Assembly (NCBI GenBank): GCA_014378085.1
Contig: JACMOJ010000314.1
Coordinates: 1-9,424, forward strand
DNA from: Burkholderiales bacterium
GTDB taxonomy: Bacteria > Pseudomonadota > Gammaproteobacteria > Burkholderiales > Usitatibacteraceae
Length of the DNA stretch: 9,424 nt
Reading direction: 5' to 3'
The translations under genes and the position numbers were made by a program. The notes under the pieces are model-generated. The model did no database searches and was not told the DNA's origin. It saw nothing but the letters and a program-made list of their open reading frames with translations. Every line of letters begins with the position of its first letter. The stretch's first letter is position 1. This document shows, piece after piece, positions 1 through 6,239 of this stretch.

Positions 1-426
1 CGCGAGGTCGTGCATGTTCAATGCCACGACACACGGCAGACCGAGGCGCTTGACCGCTAACACCAGCCGCAAATTGCGGCGCAGATTGGTGGCATCGACC
101 ACACACACCACCAAGTTAGGTGCCCGTTCACCTTTGGCGCGGCCATACAGCACATCAGTGGTGACACGCTCATCCGGTGAGCGTGGATGAAGGCTGTAGG
201 TGCCCGGTAGGTCTATGATGCGAAGCTCCGTGCCATCAGCGCGGACATAACGGCCTTCCTTACGCTCGACGGTCACGCCCGCGTAGTTCGCTACCTTTTG
301 GCGGCTACCAGTGAGCAAATTGAAGAGCGCGGTCTTGCCACAATTCGGGTTTCCGACCAGCGCGATCAGTGTGCCCGGCTTGTGGAAGTGAATTGGCTGA
401 CTCTGGGACGTTGTGCGGTTACGCAT
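1..426 (-). CDS. feoB: FeoB ferrous iron transporter, N-terminal G domain (partial)
   Basis: FeoB is the inner-membrane Fe2+ permease with an N-terminal cytosolic GTPase domain. Translating the minus strand from the ATG at 426-424 gives 142 residues that are open to the window edge. The G motifs are all present: G1 GNPNCGKT (residues 25-32), the switch threonine in GVTVE (50-54), G3 DLPG (72-75) followed by TYSL, and G4 NMHD (137-140). The membrane domain, which makes up most of the protein, lies beyond the left edge. The ATG lies inside the last codons of feoA (ATGCGTAA), so the two genes overlap by 8 nt and are probably translationally coupled. About 17 residues precede the beta strand leading into G1, a normal length. 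Identification is secure because of the G1/G3 wording and the feoA neighbour. Confidence 0.95.
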   Translation of the reverse strand, partial: MRNRTTSQSQPIHFHKPGTLIALVGNPNCGKTALFNLLTGSRQKVANYAGVTVERKEGRYVRADGTELRIIDLPGTYSLHPRSPDERVTTDVLYGRAKGERAPNLVVCVVDATNLRRNLRLVLAVKRLGLPCVVALNMHDLA

Positions 427-760
427 GGCTGCCGATTGATTGCGGGCTTGCCTCGCGGATGACTAGCAGCGGGGTGATGAGTGATGAGGTGACAAGTTGC
501 GGGGTGACGAGCACACATGCCGCTTCGGCCCGTCGCAACGCAAAGGTGGAATTTCCCACTCGCACCACCAACGGGTCACCGCCAAACATGCCGCGCGCCA
601 TGACGGAGACGCTTTCGCCAGGAAGAAACCCAATTTCGGCCAGTAGCTGTGCAAACTCGGGAGCGTCCGGCGGTGCTTCCACCCGCGCAACGGTGTGCAA
701 ACTGTGCAACGTCGTCTCAGCTAGGCGGGTGGGCGTCACGGCTTGCGTATTTGCATCCAT
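419..760 (-). CDS. feoA: FeoA family ferrous iron transport protein with C-terminal tail
   Basis: FeoA is a small SH3-like cytosolic protein needed for FeoB-dependent Fe2+ uptake. The 113-residue product carries the typical core at about residues 37-83: LAEIGFLPGESVSVMAR (40-56), then a GGDPLVVRVGNSTFALRR stretch. This is the leucine-glycine-hydrophobic-pro-Gly turn and SH3 strand pattern of the family. Usual FeoA proteins are about 75-90 residues. This one has about 20 extra residues at the N-terminus and a hydrophobic tail of about 30 residues (84-113) encoded by DNA with short internal repeats. The ATG at 760-758 is the only start in this frame that gives the full core; no clear Shine-Dalgarno sequence precedes it. 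It overlaps feoB by 8 nt and lies 12 nt downstream of a Fur box, so iron repression is expected. Confidence 0.92.
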   Translation of the reverse strand: MDANTQAVTPTRLAETTLHSLHTVARVEAPPDAPEFAQLLAEIGFLPGESVSVMARGMFGGDPLVVRVGNSTFALRRAEAACVLVTPQLVTSSLITPLLVIREASPQSIGSHA

Positions 761-772
761 TCCCGCAGTTTA

Positions 773-791
773 AATGATATTGATTCTCATT
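773..791 (-). promoter_or_regulatory. Fur box of the feoAB operon
   Basis: On the minus strand the site reads AATGAGAATCAATATCATT. Its 15-base core (789-775) matches the 7-1-7 Fur consensus TGATAATNATTATCA at 12 of 14 defined positions, and the 19-mer agrees with its own reverse complement at 14 of 19 positions. It lies 12 nt upstream of the feoA ATG, just where a Fur repressor would block initiation or early elongation. Fur control of feo operons is well established in proteobacteria; the binding here is inferred from sequence. Confidence 0.85.
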
Positions 792-800
792 TACGCAAAA

Positions 801-830
801 ATCTTTGCGCGCGCAAAAATGACTTGTCAA
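801..830 (-). promoter_or_regulatory. candidate sigma-70 promoter of feoAB
   Basis: A perfect TTGACA -35 element lies on the minus strand at 830-825. Eighteen bases downstream is a weak -10, AAAGAT, at 806-801. Initiation would then fall near 794, directly at the upstream edge of the Fur box. The poor -10 leaves the exact promoter uncertain; TATCAT inside the Fur box is an alternative -10. A 14-bp perfect palindrome (TTTGCGCGCGCAAA, 804-817) occupies the spacer and -10. Confidence 0.45.
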
Positions 831-853
831 TAAACACGGTTGGTTTCAGGCAT

Positions 854-1063
854 TTATGCTTGGAAAGCCCCGCTATTCCTAGCTTTGTAACGAATATTGA
901 GGTTGTCGTCAGCTTTGCTGAGCGTTGAAAACTTGTGCTTGTCATCGAGATTGAAGCGCCTGAAGTTGATGCGCACGACGTTGATGCGTGGCTTGGCTAA
1001 CGGGTTGGCGAGTATTTTTTTCAGGATACGGCAGGGGGCGGATGGGATAGGCCGGCTAGTGCA
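854..1063 (-). pseudogene. start-less open frame, possible gene relic
   Basis: A minus-strand frame is open from the stop at 1066-1064 to the TAA at 856-854 (69 codons) and contains no ATG. Its translated core, about residues 18-62, has a protein-like composition, with RINVVRINFRRFNLDDKHKF as its central stretch. Of the 39 codons from the CTC at codon 18 to the AAT at codon 56, 30 end in G or C, as expected of a coding sequence here. The only likely in-frame alternative start is GTG at 976-974 (40 residues), without a visible ribosome binding site. The frame starts inside the nucleotidyltransferase gene and continues 3' of its stop, in a different frame. It could be the broken 3' end of a former gene or chance. 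I do not recognise the family. Confidence 0.3.
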
Positions 1064-1536
1064 TCACGCAACAGTGCAGCGTCGGCTTGGTCTTTGGGGC
1101 GGGTGCTTTGTTGTTTGGTTTTGAGCAACCCCTGAAGATTGAGTACCGGAATTGTCTCGCCATCAAGAATTAGTTGCTCGGTGTGCTGCGTGAGTTCCGC
1201 GAACGAAATCCCTGCGACGCTTGGCATGATGTCGACGGTGAATTCGTCATTGATGCGAATCGCGTGAAGCAGATCGCCTGAGAATGGATCGTCTTCCCCA
1301 GTCAGTTCGCGGGCTACGCCATCAGGCAACTCTGCCAACGCGGCAATCCATCGTTGGTTGTTATCCGCGTCAGTGGCAACAGCGATGTCGATGTCGGTGG
1401 TCATTCGCACGAGACCGTGGGCGGCCAATGCGTAGCCACCAACAAGAATGTAACGTGTGCCGCGACGATTGAGCTTTCGCGCGAGGTCAAGTACATCTTC
1501 CCATAGCGCTGGTCGAGTGAAGCTTGGTTCGTTCAT
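1021..1536 (-). CDS. small MNT/AbiEii-like nucleotidyltransferase
   Basis: This 171-residue protein has the minimal polymerase-beta-type nucleotidyltransferase signature. GGYALAAHG (33-41) is followed by R44, T46-T47 and the metal-binding pair D48-I-D50, with a third acidic residue likely D102 in FTVDIM. The GG..A...HG..R.T.DID pattern is typical of the AbiEii/DUF6036-type group, which includes toxins that transfer nucleotides to RNA or protein; the substrate here is unknown. At 171 residues it is shorter than AbiEii itself and has no obvious second domain. I start it at the ATG 1536-1534 rather than 15 codons upstream, because that ATG overlaps the stop of the preceding gene as ATGA and the extra residues look unlike the family. 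It is probably co-transcribed with the 71-residue gene in front, the arrangement expected of an antitoxin-toxin pair. Confidence 0.8.
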   Translation of the reverse strand: MNEPSFTRPALWEDVLDLARKLNRRGTRYILVGGYALAAHGLVRMTTDIDIAVATDADNNQRWIAALAELPDGVARELTGEDDPFSGDLLHAIRINDEFTVDIMPSVAGISFAELTQHTEQLILDGETIPVLNLQGLLKTKQQSTRPKDQADAALLRDALAGLSHPPPAVS

Positions 1537-1748
1537 CGCTTTGCACCCGCCCGGATGGCATCGGCCTGCCAACGCTCCCAATCAATCGTCGCCTCTTGCA
1601 AGCTGACGTAGCGAAAGATGCCCTTCGGCACACGTGTTTCTGCGGGGGCCATGCGGGCTACCCAGTCGCGCTCGGCGGCAGTTGGTGTGCGCAGAATGCC
1701 TAGTTGCGGTTGTTGGCGATAGCCAATCACTCTGGAGAATTCGCTCAT
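1533..1748 (-). CDS. 71-aa protein paired with the nucleotidyltransferase
   Basis: This gene encodes a small soluble basic protein of 71 residues that I cannot assign to a named family. Its C-terminal half holds a compact aromatic stretch, PKGIFRYVSLQEATIDWERW (41-60), predicted by eye to be a strand followed by an amphipathic helix. Short proteins ending in a similar PKG(V/I)(F/Y)R(F/Y)..EEA..W pattern are, from memory, common beside nucleotidyltransferase genes. Its TGA at 1535-1533 overlaps the ATG of the nucleotidyltransferase gene, which strongly suggests coupled translation. By position it could be the cognate antitoxin or partner protein; that is inference from gene order only. No signal peptide or membrane segment is visible. 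The ATG 1748-1746 gives the full product, but no strong ribosome binding site is seen. Confidence 0.65.
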   Translation of the reverse strand: MSEFSRVIGYRQQPQLGILRTPTAAERDWVARMAPAETRVPKGIFRYVSLQEATIDWERWQADAIRAGAKR

Positions 1749-1792
1749 TTTGACGTCTCAAAAAGGTTGCTCGCCGCATTGCACGCGACGGT

Positions 1793-1822
1793 GATGTCGA
1801 TGTGTATGTGTATGTCGATGTT
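1793..1822. repeat. hexamer tandem repeat (five KATGTN units)
   Basis: Five consecutive hexamers, GATGTC GATGTG TATGTG TATGTC GATGTT, form a short imperfect tandem array about 45 nt upstream of the 71-residue gene. It lies outside any convincing coding sequence. Function unknown. Confidence 0.7.
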
Positions 1823-2059
1823 TAAAACGATACCTACCATTCGTAGCCTTGGCGAGTTCGCGCGCCTTTCATCGCGAGCACGGTGGCGACAATGCCTGCA
1901 GTTCAGCATCGGCTACGATATTTCAAATTTCGGCCATCTGAAACGCGATCAAGGTGAGATGTGCACGCACGCCACTACGCTCGAATATAGCGTCTTTCTC
2001 TTGGCTGGAGCCAGCGTGAACAACTTCGTTGTGTGGACTCCCTCGACGTCATCGTTAGC

Positions 2060-2107
2060 GTGAGCGTGATCGTGAGCGTGATCGTGAGCGTGATCGTGAG
2101 CGTGAGC
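2060..2107. repeat. hexamer/dodecamer tandem repeat (GTGAGC/GTGATC)
   Basis: Eight exact GTGAKC hexamers run without interruption. GTGAGC and GTGATC alternate for three and a half 12-bp units, ending in a doubled GTGAGC. The flanks (AGC at 2057-2059, GTG at 2108-2110) extend it partially. It ends 48 nt before the thioesterase start. A reading frame through it would encode a (SV/IV)n stretch joined to the thioesterase; I treat it as non-coding because thioesterase homology begins only after 2156. Confidence 0.85.
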
Positions 2108-2155
2108 GTGCGAGAATGTTGTCTTGCTTTTAACGAAGAATTGTTCACGTCATCA

Positions 2156-2620
2156 ATGTCCTTGCCCGCCAAATCTATCTGGGTTAACCGCCCCACGCTT
2201 GAACAACTTAACCGCCCCGCACTCACGCTAGTCTCGCATCTTGGGATTTTGTTCACCGATATTGGCGACGATTACCTGAGAGCAACCATGCCGGTGGACC
2301 ATCGCACGCATCAACCAATGGGGATTTTGCACGGCGGTGCATCGCTGGCGCTGGCTGAAACGATGGGCAGCGTAGGGGCGTATTTGTGCGTTGACATGAA
2401 AAAATACAACGTGGTCGGCTTGGAAATCAACGCCAACCACATCCGTAGCGTTTCTGACGGCTTGGTTACCGGTACGGCCAAGCCAATTCATGTGGGTCGC
2501 TCGACCCAGCTTTGGGAAATTCGCATTACCGATGAGGCCGGTAAACTGACGTGCATTTCACGTATTACGATCGCCGTGTTGGAAAAGACTGCCGCCGGAA
2601 CAGCGACGCCAACCGCGTAA
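2156..2620 (+). CDS. hotdog-fold acyl-CoA thioesterase, YdiI/PaaI type
   Basis: The product (154 residues) should hydrolyse acyl- or aroyl-CoA thioesters in the cytosol. It follows E. coli YdiI (MenI, 1,4-dihydroxy-2-naphthoyl-CoA hydrolase) and EntH closely: IGDDYLRATMPVDHRTHQP (36-54), HGGASLALAET (59-69), then VVGLEINANHIRS. Q53, H59 and E68 correspond to the active-site glutamine, HGG histidine and catalytic glutamate of that group. Length is normal for the family (about 136-150). I chose the ATG at 2156 over the one at 2033, because the upstream 41 residues are encoded largely by the tandem repeat and match nothing in the family. The physiological substrate is uncertain, since menaquinone genes are not seen here. 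An MFS transporter follows after 80 nt on the same strand. Confidence 0.9.
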   Translation: MSLPAKSIWVNRPTLEQLNRPALTLVSHLGILFTDIGDDYLRATMPVDHRTHQPMGILHGGASLALAETMGSVGAYLCVDMKKYNVVGLEINANHIRSVSDGLVTGTAKPIHVGRSTQLWEIRITDEAGKLTCISRITIAVLEKTAAGTATPTA

Positions 2621-2700
2621 TCTCGCGCATCCACTTTCATCAAGCATCACGCGCGCACGGCCACGATTGTGCCACCCCCGCGCCAGCCGAGCCATTCATC

Positions 2701-3909
2701 ATGTTGAACCGTCTCCTGAATCCCTATCGCGCGTTTTTGTCGTTGCCAGATGTGCCGCGCACATTAGTCATCACGTTTTTGTCGCGTATGCCGGTCGGCA
2801 TGCTCGGTTTCGCGATGGTGATGTTTCTGCGTGAGTCATTGGGTAATTTCAAGCTGGCGGGCTCGGTGATTGGTGTGTATTTTTTTTCCATGGCGGTTTC
2901 CTCGCCCATCAAGGGCCGCATTATCGACCGGATAGGGCCGCGCCTACCGCTACGGATTTGCGGCGTAATGGATCCGCTGTGTTTTGCCTTATTGATCGCG
3001 GCCGTCTGGTTCGCGTTACCGATCAGTTACGTGCTTGTCAGCGTTGTGCTGATGGGCGTCTTTACAACCCCCATTGCCACCCTCACCCGCGCCATTTGGC
3101 GACACCGATTTGAGGCTGATGATGATCGACGTATGGCGTTTGCCGTTGACTCTGTTCTCATGGAAATCAATTTCACCATGGGGCCGGCAGTGGTCGGTTT
3201 AGTGCTGGCGTTCTCAACGCCAAAGGCCGCCATTCTCGTAGCGTGGGTAGCCGCAACCTTCTCGATTCTGATCTTTATGCAGAACCCCGCATTGAAGTAT
3301 TGGAAACAAGAGCCGCCGAGCGATCGCCATTTGCTCGGGCCGTTGACGGAAGGCCGACTAATTTTGCTATTCGCTATTCTGTTCTGCCTTGCCATGGCAT
3401 GCGGCATGTTGGAGGTTGGTTATCCTGCCTACACCACATCGCTCGCGATGCCCGCATTTGCTGGCGTGTTGCTGGCGGTCAACTCCTTCGGTAGCGCCAT
3501 TGGCGGCGCGCTGTTCGGTGCCAGCAAGCTGGCGCTATCGATGGAAAAACAGTTTGCGATCTTGCTCGCCGTATTTGGTGCGTTGATGTGCCTGCATCTG
3601 GCGGTAGAGGCGCGCGAATCACGTTATCTGTTTGCGCTGATGGCGTTCATTGCCGGCTGCGCAATTTCACCCGCCTTCGCATTGCAGGCATTATTAATTT
3701 CGCGAATCGCTCCCGCAAAATATGCCACTGAAGCGTTCACGTGGTCCGGCACGTTCATCGTTACCGGGCTCGGCGCTGGCATGGCCATCGGTGGCGCGTT
3801 ATCCGAAATCTACTTCGTCAAAGCGCCGTTTGTGGCGGGAAGTGCGGTGCTAATGGTTGCGGCGGCGATGGCACTTTTTTTGACTGCTAAACCGAATTCA
3901 GACCGCTAA
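2701..3909 (+). CDS. MFS transporter
   Basis: This is a 402-residue polytopic inner-membrane protein of the major facilitator superfamily with about 12 predicted hydrophobic helices. After helix 2 comes a recognisable loop 2-3 signature, GRIIDRIGPR (72-81), the MFS motif A (G...DR.G.R). A more polar central loop (about 196-218) divides two halves of about six helices each. The frame is open back to 2551, but those 50 residues overlap the thioesterase gene and are polar and unlike MFS N-termini, so the ATG at 2701 is preferred; its ribosome binding site is weak. The substrate cannot be told from sequence; the general pattern resembles drug- or metabolite-efflux members. The gene is probably co-transcribed with the thioesterase and ends 8 nt from the convergent DUF1178 gene, with no evident terminator between. 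Confidence 0.9.
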   Translation: MLNRLLNPYRAFLSLPDVPRTLVITFLSRMPVGMLGFAMVMFLRESLGNFKLAGSVIGVYFFSMAVSSPIKGRIIDRIGPRLPLRICGVMDPLCFALLIAAVWFALPISYVLVSVVLMGVFTTPIATLTRAIWRHRFEADDDRRMAFAVDSVLMEINFTMGPAVVGLVLAFSTPKAAILVAWVAATFSILIFMQNPALKYWKQEPPSDRHLLGPLTEGRLILLFAILFCLAMACGMLEVGYPAYTTSLAMPAFAGVLLAVNSFGSAIGGALFGASKLALSMEKQFAILLAVFGALMCLHLAVEARESRYLFALMAFIAGCAISPAFALQALLISRIAPAKYATEAFTWSGTFIVTGLGAGMAIGGALSEIYFVKAPFVAGSAVLMVAAAMALFLTAKPNSDR

Positions 3910-3917
3910 CGCAAACG

Positions 3918-4415
3918 CTACTGCACACCCTCGTCGAGGAATATCCCGGGGGGCAACCCAACCGTCTCGATGCCCTCTTCACGCAGGGCTTGGGATTCTT
4001 CAGCCGAAATGCGACCGCGAATATTGCGCTGACTCTGCTCGCCGTAGTGCATCTTGCGCGCAGTCTCAGCGAAATCGCTTCCCACATTTTCGGTATTGGT
4101 TAACACGAACTGTTTGAACTGCTTCAGCATGTGCGCTTGCAGGTTGGGGATGGTCGCGGCACCAATCACATCGTGTGACCCGGTCGCCAATTCGTTTGTT
4201 TGGCTCGCCGTAACTTGGCCGGTTGCAGCTTCTGCCGCAGCATTGCTCGGGCCAACGTTAATGCGCGGTGCGGAAAGGTGCTTGGCGATTTCCTTACCAC
4301 CACAAATCGGACACTCGATTAATGATTGTGCCGACTGGCGCTCATAGTCTTCCGACGAACGAAACCATCCATCAAAGTGGTGATGCTGCGCACAAGAGAG
4401 GTTAAAAACGATCAT
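3918..4415 (-). CDS. DUF1178 family protein
   Basis: The protein has 165 residues and the opening characteristic of DUF1178: MIVFNLSCAQ followed by HHHFDGWFRSSEDYERQ (11-27), then IECPICGG (34-41). C8 with the following histidines and the C35-x2-C38 pair look like a small zinc-ribbon-type metal site at the N-terminus. The middle (about 55-80) is alanine/threonine-rich and probably disordered, and the C-terminal half contains a conserved-looking segment ending EEGIETVGLPPG. The family is widespread in alpha- and betaproteobacteria and has no established function. The ATG at 4415-4413 gives exactly the family N-terminus. It lies 239 nt beyond the MatB-like gene on the same strand, so it may have its own promoter. 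Its 3' end faces the MFS gene. Confidence 0.9.
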   Translation of the reverse strand: MIVFNLSCAQHHHFDGWFRSSEDYERQSAQSLIECPICGGKEIAKHLSAPRINVGPSNAAAEAATGQVTASQTNELATGSHDVIGAATIPNLQAHMLKQFKQFVLTNTENVGSDFAETARKMHYGEQSQRNIRGRISAEESQALREEGIETVGLPPGIFLDEGVQ

Positions 4416-4654
4416 GTCGAATAGTAAATAGAGGTGTGGATGATTTGGGATGATTCGGGATGTGTTGTGGTTGTTGTGCAGTGCTGTTGCCGTGAAGCGT
4501 GCTGCAGTGGTTACTGTTGTAGTGGGCTGCCGTGCCGTCTGTTGCCTCGCATTGCCCCCTGAACCCTACACCCTGCCCCTGCTGCAACCTATCGCAAACG
4601 CGTAACCGCACAACGCGGCGCGGGTGGAAGCAGAGGACGTGACGCGCGATGATT
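4416..4654. other. intergenic spacer with low-complexity DNA
   Basis: The 239 bases between the matB-like stop and the DUF1178 start contain no supportable gene. The left part (4437-4466) is a run of about three 10-mers (TGGATGATTT, GGGATGATTC, GGGATGTGTT), and 4460-4530 is rich in GTTGT/GCTG motifs. A weak inverted repeat, CGCGT-9-ACGCG, lies at 4600-4618 just past the matB stop. On the minus strand it is followed by only three T residues, so it is a poor terminator candidate. Confidence 0.5.
4437..4466. repeat. imperfect 10-mer tandem repeat
   Basis: Three 10-bp units share the GGATG start and a T-rich end. They lie 22-51 nt upstream of the DUF1178 ATG, so they occupy its probable promoter region. 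The third unit is divergent. Confidence 0.5.
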
Positions 4655-6217
4655 TCAGCCTTTTGAGGCAATAATCTTTGGCGCGAAGGTATCACCGTAT
4701 TGCTGCCTAAGCACATTCTTTTGTACTTTTCCCATGGCATTGCGCGGCAGCTCCGGCACCATAAACACACGTTTGGGAACTTTGAAATTCGCAAGTTGCT
4801 TCTTCAATATCGAGATGATGGCGTTTTCTTCAAGAGCGGCATCGGCTTTTTTGACCACAACCGCCGCCACCACCTCGCCAAAATCCGGATGTGGTATGCC
4901 TATCACCGCACTTTCGGCGACGCCGTCGAGGGTATCGAGCAGCAACTCAATTTCTTTCGGATAAACGTTGTAGCCGCCGCAGATCACCAGATCTTTCGAA
5001 CGCCCCACGATGGAAAGGTAGCCGTCGGCGCTGAACATGCCCATGTCGCCGGTCTTGAAGTAGCCATCTGCGGTGAACTCTTCTGCCGTCTTTTCCGGCA
5101 TCTGCCAATAACCGGCGAGCACATTTGGCCCCTGCAACTGAATATGGCCGATTTCGCCGGGCTTGGCGACGCCGCCATCGTCGAGTGCGACGCGCACATC
5201 AATCCCGGGTAGCGCAAAGCCCACCGTACCGCCGCGCCGCTCGGCATGCAACGGGTTAGACGTAATCATGCCGGTTTCGGTCATGCCGTAACGCTCAAGG
5301 ATGGTGTGGCCGGTCCGCTGCCGAAACTCCGCAAACGTTTCGGCCAGTAGCGGTGCCGAGCCTGACACAAACAAACGCATGTGTTCGCAGCATTCGGCGT
5401 CAAACGTCGGCTCGGCGAGCAACCGCGTGTAGTAGGTCGGCACACCCATGAATACGGTTGCGTGTTTGAACGCAGCGATTGCGGCGGTTGCCTCAAAACG
5501 CGTATGGAAGATCATCGCGCCGCCGTTGAGCAAGATGGTATTTAAGGCCACAAACAAGCCGTGCACATGAAATAACGGCAGGCAGTGCAACAACACATCG
5601 GTGTCGGCAAATCCCCAAGCGCGATGTAGGGTGAGTGCATTTGACGAGAGATTTTTGTGTGTCAACATCGCGCCTTTGCTGCGTCCCGTGGTGCCTGACG
5701 TGTACAAAATGCAGGCTAAGTCGGCGTCGTCGCGATGTGTAAACCCGTTCATTGGCGGGCAGTTTCGAGAATTTTTGTCCCAATCTACCCGTGTTTCCTC
5801 GATGTTTGCACTTGTGCTACGCGGCGCGGATGGCATCGTGAAGCGGTGGGTAAGCCCAAGCGCCGCACAAATCGGCATTACCCACGCCGTATCCTTTGGC
5901 GAATGTACAAAAACGGTTGGTGTGGCATCGCCCAGGAAATAGGCGATTTCACTTTCTCGATACGCCGTGTTGAGCGGCAGGTACACCGCGCCCGCGCGCA
6001 GACACGCCAGATAAAGCATCACCGCTTCGACCGACTTCTCGACTTGTACCGCCACCCGATCCCCGGGCAACACACCCAACGACTGAATAAAAGCGGCGTA
6101 ACGGCCAGTCATATCGTCAAGTTCGCCAATCGTCACCGTTCTCCCGTCCTCAGTTTTGAGAATTGTCTTCGACAAGTTGGTGGAAAACCGAGCTTGAAAC
6201 AACGCGTAAAGATTCAT
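4655..6217 (-). CDS. matB: malonyl-CoA synthetase (MatB-type acyl-CoA ligase)
   Basis: An ATP-dependent acid-CoA ligase of the ANL superfamily, 520 residues. The AMP-binding P-loop YTSGTTGRSKGAML (172-185), ERYGMTETGM (308-317), the hinge-region YFKTGD (386-391), GRSKDLVICGGYNVYPKEIE (405-424) and the catalytic lysine K497 in PRNAMGKVQK (491-500) are all present, so it should be active. The segment after the A5 motif, SNPLHAERRGGTVGFALPG (320-338), resembles the MatB pattern SNP...R..GTVG.ALPG, which points to malonate as the substrate (malonate + CoA + ATP to malonyl-CoA). Other short dicarboxylate or medium-chain acids are possible. The ATG at 6217-6215 gives a family-like N-terminus. The gene begins 22 nt after the GAF/GGDEF gene and is probably in the same operon; no clear Shine-Dalgarno is seen. 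Confidence 0.88.
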   Translation of the reverse strand: MNLYALFQARFSTNLSKTILKTEDGRTVTIGELDDMTGRYAAFIQSLGVLPGDRVAVQVEKSVEAVMLYLACLRAGAVYLPLNTAYRESEIAYFLGDATPTVFVHSPKDTAWVMPICAALGLTHRFTMPSAPRSTSANIEETRVDWDKNSRNCPPMNGFTHRDDADLACILYTSGTTGRSKGAMLTHKNLSSNALTLHRAWGFADTDVLLHCLPLFHVHGLFVALNTILLNGGAMIFHTRFEATAAIAAFKHATVFMGVPTYYTRLLAEPTFDAECCEHMRLFVSGSAPLLAETFAEFRQRTGHTILERYGMTETGMITSNPLHAERRGGTVGFALPGIDVRVALDDGGVAKPGEIGHIQLQGPNVLAGYWQMPEKTAEEFTADGYFKTGDMGMFSADGYLSIVGRSKDLVICGGYNVYPKEIELLLDTLDGVAESAVIGIPHPDFGEVVAAVVVKKADAALEENAIISILKKQLANFKVPKRVFMVPELPRNAMGKVQKNVLRQQYGDTFAPKIIASKG

Positions 6218-6239
6218 GGGATTAACAGACTTGTTCGTT

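Larger units (their letters stand above)
1749..2155. other. gene-poor intergenic region
   Basis: About 400 bases separate the minus-strand 71-residue gene from the plus-strand thioesterase. The open frames here (for example the plus-strand frame ending near 2063) are low-complexity or interrupted, and I recognise no protein. The minus strand at about 1840-1980 is broken by stops in all frames. The region holds two hexamer tandem repeats (listed separately) and must contain the promoters of both divergent units, but no convincing -35/-10 pair stands out. Confidence 0.6.

Noticed and set aside
369..773. Plus-strand frame of 134 codons antisense to feoA
   Set aside because: Ser/Thr/Ala-rich composition typical of an antisense shadow; feoA on the other strand is clearly the gene.
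1704..2063. Plus-strand frame of 119 codons
   Set aside because: It starts antisense to the 71-residue gene, contains an MSMCMCMSM run from the hexamer array and matches no family.
2060..2107. CRISPR array
   Set aside because: The units are directly adjacent 6-12 bp repeats with no spacers.
2033..2155. N-terminal extension of the thioesterase frame rich in V, I and S, resembling a membrane anchor
   Set aside because: It is translated almost wholly from the GTGAKC tandem array and nothing similar precedes the hotdog domain in the family; the ATG at 2156 gives the family length.
2551..2700. 50-residue extension of the MFS transporter
   Set aside because: It overlaps the thioesterase gene in another frame, is polar and His/Arg-rich, and MFS-like sequence starts at the ATG at 2701.
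4600..4618. Terminator after the MatB gene
   Set aside because: The stem is only five base pairs with a nine-base loop, and just three T residues follow on the minus strand.
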